This document shows, one piece after another, positions 53,548 to 62,400 of a stretch of DNA of 64,000 nucleotides. The stretch covers positions 3,100,001 to 3,164,000 of the forward strand of contig OW818681.1 in the NCBI GenBank assembly GCA_942493075.1, given 5' to 3'. Numbering within the stretch: position 1 is the stretch's first letter; the number at the start of each line of letters is the position of its first letter. This DNA is from JBBQYD01 sp942493075 (GTDB lineage Bacteria > Verrucomicrobiota > Verrucomicrobiia > Limisphaerales > UBA8199). Made by a program: the position numbers and the translations under genes. The notes under the pieces are model-generated. The model made no database searches. It saw only the letters and a program-made list of their open reading frames with translations, and was not told the DNA's origin.

Positions 53548-56067
53548 TTACACGTCCAGATTTCGGACGTTCAGGGCGTTGTCTTCGATGAACTGACGGC
53601 GAGGTTCGACTTCTTCACCCATGAGCTTGGTGAACATCTCTTCCGCTTCAATCGCATCAGTCAAATCCACCCGCAAAAGCTTTCGTCGTGCGGGGGCCAT
53701 CGTCGTTTCAAAGAGCTCCTTGGGATTCATTTCACCCAAGCCTTTGAAGCGCTTAACTGACAACCCGCGGCGTCCCACTTCCTTGATAGCTGAGAGAATC
53801 TCGGGAATCGAGAACAGTGGTTTGATCTGCTCGCGGTCCCCTTCCCCTTCGATCACCTCGAACAGAGGTTTGTCCTGGGCCGAATAATGATCGATGCTAA
53901 ACCCCTTTCGAGACAGGTTCTCAAGCAACTCCTTAACAGCCTGACTTTCATAGAGAGCCTCATGGCGAGCCCGCCGGGTTACACCGTTGCGGGTTTTCTC
54001 AATGATCGCGGTATCGGACTCCTCCTCGCCTGAGAGTCCCAGGTTCAGGTCCGGGTTTTCGGCAGCGAACAGGGCCAGATCTTCCGGACCTCTGAAGTAA
54101 TGCACCGTTTCATCATTTCCCTGGCGAATTTTGACAATGTGCTGCGGGAGCTCATGCGTCTGAGGATCACGTTGTTCCAGGTAAACAGCGAAATCGCCAC
54201 CTTTGCGGCGGATTCCGTTCGCGTATTTGTCCAACGCTTCGAGCAACTCGAGAATTTCGCTAAGCTGAGCATGTAGCAGCTCTGAGCCATCAACGAGGTT
54301 CCTTAGCCTTACTTCCTCGGTTCCCAACTGAATCAGAATGCGGTTGAGTTTCGCATCATCCTCGACGTACTCCACCCGCTTCTTGCGAGAGATTTGATAC
54401 AGAGGCGGCTGCGCAATGTAGATGAAACCGCGCCGCACCAACTCGGGCATCTGACGGTAGAAGAATGTCAGCAACAAAGTCCGAATATGCGCCCCGTCAA
54501 CATCGGCATCGGTCATGATAATGACCTTGTGGTAGCGGAGCTTTTCCAGATCGAATGCACCCTCACCATCGCCATCGCCAATCCCAGTGCCTACCGCAGT
54601 GATCATCGTACGGATTTCCTGGTTCTGCAGCACTCGGTCCAGCCGAGCTTTTTCCACGTTCAGCAGTTTTCCGCGGATCGGGAGGATCGCTTGAAACCTC
54701 CGGTCCCGGCCCTGTTTGGCCGAGCCACCTGCAGAGTCACCCTCGACGATATACAGCTCCGAGTTTTTAGGGTCGCGATCCGAGCAATCCGCGAGCTTGC
54801 CCGGCAAACCACCACCTGTCAGAGCACCCTTGCGCACGGTTTCACGCGCTTTGCGAGCTGCATCGCGGGCCCGAGCCGCTAACAAGCTTTTTTCGATGAC
54901 CTTCTTTGCAACCGCCGGGTTGGCATCGAAATAGGTCATCAAACCATCGTACACAGCCGAGGCAACGATCCCGTCGATCTCCGTATTAACGAGCTTGACT
55001 TTGGTCTGCGATTCGAATCGTGGATTGGGCAGTTTAACGCTCAACACACAAACAAGGCCTTCTCGAACGTCATCGCCCGAAATGGCCGGGTCTTTCTCCT
55101 TCAATAGCGTATTCTGCCGGGCGTATTGATTGATAGCCCGAGTCAACGCTGAGCGGAACCCGGTCAGATGCGTTCCACCGTCCGGGTTTGGAATTGAGTT
55201 GGCAAAGCAGAGGATTTGGTCGTTATAGCTATCGTTGTACTGCATCACGCAGTCCACGAAAACTTCCTCCTTCTGACGGCTTATGGCGATCGGCGCGGGA
55301 TGAAGAACCTGCTTATTGCGTCCCAACTGCTTAACGAATTGTTCGATACCCTCAGAGTAAACGAAGGTCTCGGTCTTCTCGATTCGCTCGTCACCCAGAA
55401 TAATTTCCACTCCAGGGTTTAGAAACGCCAATTCCCGCAGTCGGTTGGCCAGGATGTCAAACTTGAACTCCGTGGTGATCGTAAAGATGGTCGGATCAGG
55501 CTTGAAAGTGATGAGTGTGCCGGTGCCGGTGCCTTTGGCTTTGCCTATGACTCGCAGCTTCTCAGTGGTTACCCCGCGCACAAACTGCATGGCGTAGATC
55601 TTGCCGTCCCGGGAGACTTCGACCTTGAACCAATCCGAGAGGGCATTGACGCATTTGGCGCCTACGCCGTGCAAACCGCCTGAGTATTTATAGGCACCCT
55701 GCCCGAACTTACCACCTGCGTGAAGATTAGTCAGAACCAGTTCCACCGCCGGCATGTTCCATTTTGGGTGCATGTCCACCGGGATGCCTCGCCCGTTATC
55801 CCGGATACTCACGGAGGAATCGACATGGACGGTTACCTCGATCCGGGAACAGCAACCGGCCAGATGCTCATCGATCGAGTTGTCGAGCACTTCGAAGACA
55901 CAGTGGTGCAACCCGCGCTCATCTGGATCGCCGATATACATGCCGGGGCGTTTGCGGACTGCTTCCAACCCCTCCAGTTTATCGATTTTGGATGCGTCGT
56001 ATTTCGACTCATCACCAGGGGTTGCATTCATGTTACTCGTCGCTTCCAACACGTTATTTTCAGCCAT
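53548..56067 (-). CDS. gyrB: DNA gyrase subunit B
   Basis: ATPase subunit of DNA gyrase, 839 residues. The GHKL ATP site shows EVLDNSIDEHLAG, RDNGRGIPVD and SGGLHGVGAK. The Toprim domain has VEGDSAGGSAKQGRDR, the IRGKLLNVEKA segment and DADVDGAHIRTLLLTFFYR. A ~100-residue insertion follows Toprim before the conserved end FKGLGEMNPKELFETTM. ATG 56067 begins at MAENNVLEA; longer in-frame starts lack support. A candidate promoter is at 56117-56145. The protein is complete. Confidence 0.97.
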   Translation of the reverse strand: MAENNVLEATSNMNATPGDESKYDASKIDKLEGLEAVRKRPGMYIGDPDERGLHHCVFEVLDNSIDEHLAGCCSRIEVTVHVDSSVSIRDNGRGIPVDMHPKWNMPAVELVLTNLHAGGKFGQGAYKYSGGLHGVGAKCVNALSDWFKVEVSRDGKIYAMQFVRGVTTEKLRVIGKAKGTGTGTLITFKPDPTIFTITTEFKFDILANRLRELAFLNPGVEIILGDERIEKTETFVYSEGIEQFVKQLGRNKQVLHPAPIAISRQKEEVFVDCVMQYNDSYNDQILCFANSIPNPDGGTHLTGFRSALTRAINQYARQNTLLKEKDPAISGDDVREGLVCVLSVKLPNPRFESQTKVKLVNTEIDGIVASAVYDGLMTYFDANPAVAKKVIEKSLLAARARDAARKARETVRKGALTGGGLPGKLADCSDRDPKNSELYIVEGDSAGGSAKQGRDRRFQAILPIRGKLLNVEKARLDRVLQNQEIRTMITAVGTGIGDGDGEGAFDLEKLRYHKVIIMTDADVDGAHIRTLLLTFFYRQMPELVRRGFIYIAQPPLYQISRKKRVEYVEDDAKLNRILIQLGTEEVRLRNLVDGSELLHAQLSEILELLEALDKYANGIRRKGGDFAVYLEQRDPQTHELPQHIVKIRQGNDETVHYFRGPEDLALFAAENPDLNLGLSGEEESDTAIIEKTRNGVTRRARHEALYESQAVKELLENLSRKGFSIDHYSAQDKPLFEVIEGEGDREQIKPLFSIPEILSAIKEVGRRGLSVKRFKGLGEMNPKELFETTMAPARRKLLRVDLTDAIEAEEMFTKLMGEEVEPRRQFIEDNALNVRNLDV

Positions 56068-56116
56068 AGAAACTTGCCTGGAACGGGTGCTTTCAGGACC
56101 ACCGTAAAGACTTGGA

Positions 56117-56145
56117 ATAATAGGAAAAAATGAGGGGCAACACAA
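56117..56145 (-). promoter_or_regulatory. Candidate sigma70-type promoter of gyrB-gyrA
   Basis: On the reverse strand: TTGTGT (56145-56140), a 17-base spacer, and TATTAT (56122-56117). This would start the transcript about 40-45 bases before the gyrB ATG at 56067. Confidence 0.5.
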
Positions 56146-56176
56146 CATCCAATTTGACTACTTTTGATACTGGAAT

Positions 56177-56205
56177 CCACAATTAGTTGTGGGGTGGATT
56201 CACCC
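56177..56205. promoter_or_regulatory. Two adjacent inverted repeats between gyrB and HAD-Nudix gene
   Basis: A 6-bp dyad CCACAA/TTGTGG with a four-base centre (56177-56192) and an overlapping 5-bp dyad GGGTG/CACCC (56192-56205). They sit upstream of both divergent genes and behind the gyrB promoter candidate. Supercoiling-responsive or regulator-binding roles are possible. Confidence 0.35.
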
Positions 56206-56304
56206 TCCTTCCAATCTATTGTAGTAACAACCTTTCTGGTCTCCGCGAAGGTTTAATCCGTCCTTTCCTTGTCTTGTGTGCAAGATCGCCGTTACAATCC
56301 AATA

Positions 56305-57396
56305 ATGATTCGGAACATCATTTTTGATTGGTCTGGAACCCTGGTGGACGATCTGCCCGCCGTGTGGGAGGCAACCAATTATGTTCTGACTCAATCCAAG
56401 CGTCCGGAACTGACTCTTGACCAGTTTCGAGCCGAGTTTTGCCTGCCGTTCACCCTTTTCTATGAAAGGCATGTGCCACATGTGGCCATGGAGCAGCTTG
56501 AGGAATGGTTCCATAGCCGCTTCCGCCAGGTGCAATCGTCAGTATGTGAACTCCCTTACGCTCGCAATTTTCTTGAGTTTTGCCGTGAGCGTGGCGTTCG
56601 CACTTTCCTGCTGAGCACCGTTCACACCGATCACTTTGCGGTCCAGGCCGAGGTAACCGGTTTTGCTGAGTTTCTTGAACGGCCTTACGTCAATGTCTGG
56701 GATAAGCGACAGAAGATTCACGACATCTTGGCGGACAACAAGTTGGCCCCTGACGAAACCTTGTTCATCGGCGACATGCAGCACGATATCGAAACCGCGC
56801 GGCACGGCGGAGTCCATTCCTGCGCGGTGTTGACGGGGTATAACACGCTGGACCAACTGCGTGCGGCCCAACCGGACCTGGTTGTCGAGCACCTGGGAGA
56901 ATTGCGCGAGCTTCTGGAAATGCAGGATATGCACCTCAAGCCCGTACCAAAGGCGTTCGAAGAGGCTCACCCCCCGATTGTTACCGTGGGTGCTTTAATC
57001 CTGGATGACTTCGGCAAGGCCCTCCTGGTCAGAACCCATAAGTGGTCTAATCTTTGGGGAATTCCGGGCGGAAAGATCAAATGGGGCGAACCGGCAGAAG
57101 ATGCGTTGCGACGCGAGCTAAGGGAGGAGACGAATCTCGAGGTAGAGGATATCCGGTTTATCCTGGTGCAGGACTGCATTCATTCCCGGGAGTTTTATAG
57201 AGATGCCCACTTTGTTCTGCTGAATTACACCTGCAAGGTGCGCCCTCCAATCCAGGTTCAACTGAACGATGAAGCACGTGAATACCGCTGGCTGACCTTG
57301 CCGGAGATCGAAAAATTACCTTTAAATCAGCCCACTCGCACTTTAATCACGGCTGTTGCGGCTCAGAAAAACACCCTCTTCGCGAACTCCAAATGA
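56305..57396 (+). CDS. HAD-like hydrolase fused to Nudix hydrolase
   Basis: A 363-residue fusion. Residues 1-~215 are HAD-like: motif I FDWSGTLVDD (Asp8, but Ser10 in place of the usual acid/base Asp), LLSTVHTD motif II, a KR.KI Lys region and motif IV FIGDMQHDIETARHGG. Residues ~225-363 are Nudix: VTVGALILDD, the box GKIKWGEPAEDALRRELREET (Gly of REUxEExGU replaced by Asn). The start is ATG 56305, beginning MIRNIIFDW. Its stop overlaps the folB start (ATGA), pointing to folate synthesis, where a Nudix enzyme and a phosphatase act on dihydroneopterin triphosphate before FolB. Confidence 0.85.
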   Translation: MIRNIIFDWSGTLVDDLPAVWEATNYVLTQSKRPELTLDQFRAEFCLPFTLFYERHVPHVAMEQLEEWFHSRFRQVQSSVCELPYARNFLEFCRERGVRTFLLSTVHTDHFAVQAEVTGFAEFLERPYVNVWDKRQKIHDILADNKLAPDETLFIGDMQHDIETARHGGVHSCAVLTGYNTLDQLRAAQPDLVVEHLGELRELLEMQDMHLKPVPKAFEEAHPPIVTVGALILDDFGKALLVRTHKWSNLWGIPGGKIKWGEPAEDALRRELREETNLEVEDIRFILVQDCIHSREFYRDAHFVLLNYTCKVRPPIQVQLNDEAREYRWLTLPEIEKLPLNQPTRTLITAVAAQKNTLFANSK

Positions 57397-57761
57397 TTTC
57401 CATGTCCAGAATAGCTATTGTTGACCTTGAAGTCTTCTACAGCGTAGGCGTCACCGAGGCGGAACGTGCGAAGCCACAACGTCTGCTAATCACCGTGGAC
57501 ATGCAGTATGACTTCAGTTCCGCCGGATTGAGTGATCGCATCGAGAAGACGATTAACTACTTCGAAGTTGCTCAGGACCTGCTCAAGTTTGGAGAAGGTC
57601 GTAGTTGGAAGCTGCTGGAGAAACTCGTCACAAACCTTGCCGACCGGGTTCTTTCTGATTACGCGGCCCAATCCGTCTTCGTCGAGGTGAAGAAGTTCCC
57701 GATACCCGAAGCGCGATACGTCTCCGTCAGCCTGACAAAGCATCGCCCTGCCCAGCGTTAG
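57393..57761 (+). CDS. folB: Dihydroneopterin aldolase
   Basis: A 122-residue FolB. It reads VDLEVFYSVGVTEAERAKPQRLLITVDMQYD, with DRIEKTINYFEVAQDL and a C-terminal VFVEVKKFPIPEARYVSVSL, as in the eight-subunit pterin aldolases that cleave dihydroneopterin to hydroxymethyl-dihydropterin and glycolaldehyde. Start ATG 57393 overlaps the previous stop; ATG 57402 is an alternative. No folP, folK or folE is in the window. Confidence 0.9.
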   Translation: MISMSRIAIVDLEVFYSVGVTEAERAKPQRLLITVDMQYDFSSAGLSDRIEKTINYFEVAQDLLKFGEGRSWKLLEKLVTNLADRVLSDYAAQSVFVEVKKFPIPEARYVSVSLTKHRPAQR

Positions 57762-57812
57762 AATACTCGCTCTCCGGCGTGACATCTGCCCGCCACCCCT
57801 GTCGAAGGGTAT

Positions 57813-58283
57813 ATGAGCGCCGTCTGTATACTAGCACCCGTAGTGATTGTCGCCTGGCCTGCATTCAGCGCCGCGGTGGTGGCAGCGGCTACATCACTGG
57901 GCTATGAGGTGGCCGCCGAGAAAGCGGGCCAGCGTGAGACACGAGCTGAACCCACCGTTGAAAGCGTACAGCTCGAAATCGAGAACAGCGAAGTGGTAAC
58001 CAACCAGCTTGGGCGCGACCAGCGCATCATAGTTGCTCGGGATGGAGTGAGAATTACCTTCTCTCGTGACGCCCGTGGGCGGGCATCCTTATGCGTCACA
58101 GGCGACGGCTACGACAAGGACACTCTGCGGACTCTGGGCGAAGAACTCAGCCAGGCCGTTGTTCAACAGTATGTGTATCAAAAAATCATGGATGAGATGC
58201 GATCTCGCGGTTTTGCGGTAGTGGAGGAAACTGCTACAGAGGATCGCACAATCCGTCTCAAGGTCCGTCATTGGGAGAACTGA
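57813..58283 (+). CDS. DUF1257 (Ycf35-like) protein
   Basis: A 156-residue protein. The N-terminal ~30 residues are hydrophobic but not a clear signal. The diagnostic C-terminal segment is QQYVYQKIMDEMRSRGFAVVEE followed by IRLKVRHW, which matches DUF1257, called Ycf35 in algal plastids and cyanobacteria. Function is unknown. The DUF2997 gene starts two bases after its stop; the two families are commonly adjacent. Here the pair is followed by an unknown gene, a TPR gene and a PilT-like ATPase gene in a tight operon. Confidence 0.8.
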   Translation: MSAVCILAPVVIVAWPAFSAAVVAAATSLGYEVAAEKAGQRETRAEPTVESVQLEIENSEVVTNQLGRDQRIIVARDGVRITFSRDARGRASLCVTGDGYDKDTLRTLGEELSQAVVQQYVYQKIMDEMRSRGFAVVEETATEDRTIRLKVRHWEN

Positions 58284-58285
58284 GT

Positions 58286-58486
58286 ATGCCGCAACGTGAA
58301 TTTGACGTGAGTATCGGCCCGAATGGGACCGTGGAGGTAACGGTAAAAGGGTACAAAGGCAAAGGCTGCCTTGAGGCGGTGAAGATGTTTGAAAAGATCG
58401 TCGGCGAGCTTCGCGAGGAGCAAAAGACCAGCGAATTCTATGAACCTGATGAAGTAGTCCGATACCAGATCGACCAAAAGCATTAG
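58286..58486 (+). CDS. DUF2997 protein
   Basis: A 66-residue protein of the form REFDVSIGPNGTVEVTVKGYKGKGCLEA, then a helical stretch to the end. This is the DUF2997 pattern, a small two-strand plus helix protein found next to DUF1257. ATG 58286 has GGGAG eight bases upstream; TTG 58271 is an in-frame alternative. Function unknown; its linkage to DUF1257 is conserved across distant phyla. Confidence 0.8.
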   Translation: MPQREFDVSIGPNGTVEVTVKGYKGKGCLEAVKMFEKIVGELREEQKTSEFYEPDEVVRYQIDQKH

Positions 58487-58546
58487 CTCCGAAAACCGGG
58501 AAATGCGCGAGCCGTATTCATCTTATTATCCCGAGCGGGCTCCCAA

Positions 58547-58867
58547 ATGGAGACTGGGGTTACCGGCTCACAGACTGAAGCGCTGCCGGTATATGGATTA
58601 CCCGGGGACCACGTGCGATTCACTCCGGCATCCTGCGTTGTGAACGGAGTCCCCCAGCCACGACGTCAATACATGCCCATATCGGGCGAATTGCATGTTC
58701 CCCGTCAAATGTGGTTTGTGTGGCCACAGGTTGTCGTACATTATGGTGCGCGTCCGGAAAATTCCCAGATCACAGAGTTGATTATGAGTCGCGCGTTGGT
58801 GATGCATAGTGACTTTATCGGAAAACCATTCAAGCGCTGGTTCTGGCGCAAACAGATCCCGCAATGA
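58547..58867 (+). CDS. Hypothetical protein, third gene of DUF1257 operon
   Basis: A 106-residue protein of no known family: a Pro-rich N-terminus (ALPVYGLPGDHVRFTPASC), then a beta-rich segment (FVWPQVVVHYGARPENSQI) and a basic, aromatic end (KPFKRWFWRKQIPQ). It ends in an ATGA overlap with the TPR gene. An alternative short frame from 58503 (46 codons) lies in another frame and is less likely. Confidence 0.55.
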   Translation: METGVTGSQTEALPVYGLPGDHVRFTPASCVVNGVPQPRRQYMPISGELHVPRQMWFVWPQVVVHYGARPENSQITELIMSRALVMHSDFIGKPFKRWFWRKQIPQ

Positions 58868-59631
58868 GCCGTTTTGTTAATCTTGAATTTGGCGATGAGT
58901 CAGAAGATTCATTTTCTGCGTCTCAAGTCAAAGATGAATCCTTCTACAGTCAGCAGGCTCAGCAAGCCTACGAGCGCGGTGCCTATGAACCGGCGTTGCG
59001 CTATTATTCAAAGGTTCTGGAATTCAATCCCCAGAATGTCGGTGCCTGGACCGGACAGGTTCGTATGCTGACCGAACTCCGCGAATACAAAGAGGCTCGC
59101 CTATGGGCAGACAAAGCCCTGGAACGCTTTCCCACGGCTCCGGAACTGCTGGCAGCCAAGGCCGTGGCACTCGGGCGTATGGGGGATCTGGATGAAGCTT
59201 TGGCCTTCTCTGACGCCTCGATTGAGGAGCGTGGGGATACCCCTTACATCTGGCTGGCACGCGGAGATGTGCTTTTGGCCCGGCAGGAAAGTCGTGCCGA
59301 CTATTGCTTTGATAAGGCCATCATGCTGGCTCCAAGGGACTGGTTTGTCCTGTGGCTGGCCGGGCGTATCCGACGTTTCTACGAGCAGTTTGCGGCGGGC
59401 GCCCGCCTCCTTCTGCAGGCCGTCGAAATCAATTGTGGGAACTTTCTCCTCTGGCTCGAGTTAGGACACTGCCAGTATGCCATGGGGATGTCCGGTCAAG
59501 CGCGGCTTTCCTATGCTCGAGCGCTTGAGATTAATCCCGGATGCCAGGATGCCAGAGTCGGCCTCGCACGGCTGGATGACCTGGGAATATGGCGGTGGAT
59601 CAAAGCACTTCCTAAACGTTTTATAAAATGA
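58864..59631 (+). CDS. TPR-repeat protein, fourth gene of DUF1257 operon
   Basis: A 255-residue soluble protein with six or so TPRs from residue ~28 to ~245 (YERGAYEPALRYYSKVLEFNPQ, PELLAAKAVALGRMGDLDEA, PDYCFDKAIMLAPRDWFVL-like, LLWLELGHCQYAMGMSGQAR). There is no signal peptide. It overlaps both neighbours by four bases. TPR proteins often scaffold complexes, so it may link DUF1257/DUF2997 to the PilT-like ATPase. Confidence 0.82.
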   Translation: MSRFVNLEFGDESEDSFSASQVKDESFYSQQAQQAYERGAYEPALRYYSKVLEFNPQNVGAWTGQVRMLTELREYKEARLWADKALERFPTAPELLAAKAVALGRMGDLDEALAFSDASIEERGDTPYIWLARGDVLLARQESRADYCFDKAIMLAPRDWFVLWLAGRIRRFYEQFAAGARLLLQAVEINCGNFLLWLELGHCQYAMGMSGQARLSYARALEINPGCQDARVGLARLDDLGIWRWIKALPKRFIK

Positions 59632-60710
59632 GCGCGCTCAATCTTGACCGTCTTTTGACCGGCGCGGCGGAGTTCGACGCCTCGGACCTGCATCTCATTG
59701 CGGGCGTGCCGCCTGCCTATCGTGTGAACGGCGAAATCATCATTGCGGATGAGGACGTCCTGACTCAGGAGATGCTTGAGGAAGCCGTGACCGAGCTTCT
59801 GAATCCGCAGCAGAAGGAACAATTAGACAAGGAATGGGAGCTGTGCATTTCGATGCTTCACAGCGGGGGGGGGCGAGTCCGGGCCACTTTTTACCGGCGC
59901 AACGGCCATCCTGAACTGAGTTTTCGGTTCTGTGGGACGACGACGCTCACGCGCGAAGCGCTGGGCTTGCCTGAGCGAGTCGATGAGCTGGCAAGGCTCC
60001 CAAACGGCCTGGTTATTATTACGGGGCCAACCGGGGCTGGTAAAACCACCACCTTGAATTACATGGTGGATCTGATCAACACCGAGCGTCGTTGCAAGAT
60101 TGTGACGATCGAGGATCCGATAGAATTTGTTCACGAGAACAAGAAAGCGATCGTGGTTCAGCAGGAAGTACTGACCGATGTGCACTCCTTTAACCGGGCC
60201 CTCATCCACGTGCTGCGCCAGGACCCTGATGTAATTGTTGTGGGTGAGATGCGGGATCATGAGGCGATCTCCACCGCGTTGACGGCAGCAGAAACAGGGC
60301 ACCTCGTGCTGGCTACCATGCACTCCCCGAATGTCACCCATGCACTCGAACGAATCATCGGCGTTTTCGATGGAAATGCGCAGCGCCAAATCGTGATGCA
60401 GCTCGCCAACTCACTTCAGGGCATCCTGGTTCAAGAGCTTCTGCCCGCGGCTGACCGGACTCGGCGCGTCCTGGCTTGTGAGCTGTTGATCGCCAACGGC
60501 GCCGTGCGCAACCATATTCGCGAGCTGAGCCTGCACCAGTTGGAGAACACCCTCCAAACCGGCAAGAAGGATGGGATGATGTTAATGGATAACTGCCTCT
60601 ACGACCTGTATTGCAAGTGCATGATCACCTACGATACCGCCATCAGCCGAGCGCGTCATCCGGACAGAATTCTCCGGCAGGGATCGGAGACAAAGCGCAG
60701 CCCCGCGTGA
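59628..60710 (+). CDS. PilT/PilU-like twitching-motility ATPase
   Basis: A 360-residue hexameric retraction-ATPase homologue. Walker A GPTGAGKT (133-140), the Asp box IEDPIEFVHE, Walker B PDVIVVGEMRDHEAI, the His box GHLVLATMHS and the C-terminal region with LANSLQGILVQELLP are all present. It is the size of PilT. No pilA, pilB, pilC or pilMNOPQ is adjacent, although a pseudopilin gene lies at 62.4 kb. It is last in the DUF1257 operon, so it may power something other than classic twitching. Confidence 0.88.
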   Translation: MSALNLDRLLTGAAEFDASDLHLIAGVPPAYRVNGEIIIADEDVLTQEMLEEAVTELLNPQQKEQLDKEWELCISMLHSGGGRVRATFYRRNGHPELSFRFCGTTTLTREALGLPERVDELARLPNGLVIITGPTGAGKTTTLNYMVDLINTERRCKIVTIEDPIEFVHENKKAIVVQQEVLTDVHSFNRALIHVLRQDPDVIVVGEMRDHEAISTALTAAETGHLVLATMHSPNVTHALERIIGVFDGNAQRQIVMQLANSLQGILVQELLPAADRTRRVLACELLIANGAVRNHIRELSLHQLENTLQTGKKDGMMLMDNCLYDLYCKCMITYDTAISRARHPDRILRQGSETKRSPA

Positions 60711-60716
60711 TGAAAA

Positions 60717-60749
60717 AACCGGAGCTGGGTTTTCTCCCGGGCTCCGGTT
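60717..60749. terminator. Terminator between convergent genes
   Basis: A 9-bp stem AACCGGAGC/GCTCCGGTT (60717-60725 with 60741-60749) preceded by an A-run (60713-60718), between the PilT-like gene and the converging lipoprotein gene. The A-run would be the U-tract for the reverse strand. Confidence 0.75.
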
Positions 60750-60766
60750 AAGAAAGAGACCGCCTC

Positions 60767-61162
60767 TTAGCGAACGAGCTTCAGCGCGATTTGCTTCTCG
60801 ATTTCATGAGCGACATCGAGGTCCGTGCCTCCGCCGGTCGTGCGCGCCTGCACTGTCACAGCCGTTGTCTTGGGATCAGTCGCTTCGACCCTGATCCAGA
60901 CGTTACGCAGGTTTACTTTGGCTTCAACCGTGCGCACTTCGTTCGTTTGGCCGTGGAGAATGCTTTCGTTGAGAAGCGTGCCATTGAACTTCACGACCTC
61001 CTTGGCCGCGTTGTAAACTGCGTCCACAGGACGTTCGTAATAGCCGGTCACCTTGTCCTTCGCGAACGGCACCGCCGCCGTCGATCGTCCGGTAACGGTC
61101 CGCACGCAGCCGACCGTCAGCAGGGACACCCCGAGCAAAGCCACCAAAATCGTTGTTTTCAT
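60767..61162 (-). CDS. DUF3568-like lipoprotein
   Basis: A 131-residue lipoprotein (lipobox LLTVGC). The mature part is a small alpha/beta domain: ERPVDAVYNAAKEVVKFNGTLL, VEAKVNLRNVWIRVEATDP, VTVQARTTGGGTDLDVAHEIEKQIALKL, a pattern of DUF3568 and related BON-like lipoproteins. ATG 61162 begins the signal; the TTG at 61177 is an alternative. Function unknown. Confidence 0.72.
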   Translation of the reverse strand: MKTTILVALLGVSLLTVGCVRTVTGRSTAAVPFAKDKVTGYYERPVDAVYNAAKEVVKFNGTLLNESILHGQTNEVRTVEAKVNLRNVWIRVEATDPKTTAVTVQARTTGGGTDLDVAHEIEKQIALKLVR

Positions 61163-61290
61163 TGTCTTAATATCCAATCACATCCGCTAGTTCCGTCAAG
61201 CTCCGAATGGGAGGTGCAAAAAGCCCTGAATCAATAGGTTGCCTTAACAGTTGCTTTTCCATCATGCTGCCGTGTTGTTTCGTGATCCCC

Positions 61291-62217
61291 TCAGCGCGTT
61301 GTCCCGGCTCGATCTGATGTTGCCAGAATCTCGCTCGTTTTCAGAAATCGCAGGAATGTTCGTCGCTTCTCCAACACGTCGTTGTGACCCAGATCGGTTT
61401 CAAGAAAGACAACCTTGTTTGTACGCAATTGTTCGTCGCTTAACTCAGCGTCGAGGCCGCTCACAAATCGGGTTTGGCGCTTGGACAACTCATCCATCAT
61501 CTCCAGTGTACGTTGCCGTGTGCCCCCGCCAGCGGTGTGAATGTTCAGTAATCGCCCGTGTGTCTTCTCCTGCCATTTAAGGAAACGATCCGATTGCGCA
61601 TACAAAGCATCGAAAAGCCAAACCTCGGCAATCCTCTCAGGCAACCCACCGTGATCTACGATGGCGGAGATCACCTGGTATCCACCGCTGTGACCGGAAA
61701 GCACAACCCGGCCTAAGGCGAATTCCTTTTCAGCAAATTTGGATGATCCCTTTAGGACACTGATTAACTCACTGGTAAAAGCTTTGAACCCATCCACGTC
61801 CTCAAGTTTCCCACCGAAGGAGTCCGGTGCGTTCTTCGGGCCTTGGGGGAGCACCAGTATCGCGTTCTTGCCGCTTTGGACGAACTGATCGATGAGTTTG
61901 AACCGATTCTCCATTCGATCCAATTGAGAGTACCACCCATGAAAATGGATCAGCACGTCCACCTGCCCTTTCACAACAGTCAACTGTTGAGGAACGAAGA
62001 TCATAACTGTGCTGTCTGAATAGTGCTCCTTCAAGGGGAACTGCTTCCCCCGATAGGTGTGCCCTTCATTGCGGGCAGCATGAGGAAAAGGAGCACTGGT
62101 GAAATTGGTGACGATGAGCGTACCGAACTCGGAGTATTTAGCGAGGTCCTCTTGTGCCAACGCCAAGCTGCAAAGCGCCACGAATAGAAAGCAAACGAAC
62201 CGGTGCATATGTGCCAT
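61291..62217 (-). CDS. Secreted alpha/beta-hydrolase-like protein
   Basis: A 308-residue exported protein (signal peptide MAHMHRFVCFLFVALCSLALA, cleavage before QE). After a ~60-residue beta start, it carries VDVLIHFHGWYSQ, VLPQGP, the nucleophile elbow VVLSGHSGGYQV (Ser of GHSGG) and a terminal LGHNDVL with the likely catalytic His. It resembles secreted esterases/feruloyl-type hydrolases. In-frame starts at 62268 and 62208 exist; 62217 fits the signal best. Substrate unknown. Confidence 0.78.
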   Translation of the reverse strand: MAHMHRFVCFLFVALCSLALAQEDLAKYSEFGTLIVTNFTSAPFPHAARNEGHTYRGKQFPLKEHYSDSTVMIFVPQQLTVVKGQVDVLIHFHGWYSQLDRMENRFKLIDQFVQSGKNAILVLPQGPKNAPDSFGGKLEDVDGFKAFTSELISVLKGSSKFAEKEFALGRVVLSGHSGGYQVISAIVDHGGLPERIAEVWLFDALYAQSDRFLKWQEKTHGRLLNIHTAGGGTRQRTLEMMDELSKRQTRFVSGLDAELSDEQLRTNKVVFLETDLGHNDVLEKRRTFLRFLKTSEILATSDRAGTTR

Positions 62218-62400
62218 AATCGCAAACCCGCCGGTTGCGGAAAAGCAATTACGTCTCTGACCACCCACAGCGGATTCCCTAAACGAAGGCGCGTCAAGTG
62301 ATGTATTCTACTGACAAAAGGGCACTTGATTCTGTCGAGTGATTAAGGCAACAATCGGGTCATGCCCCGCTGTATCAGAGCCTTGCCTGGCGTGAAGAGC

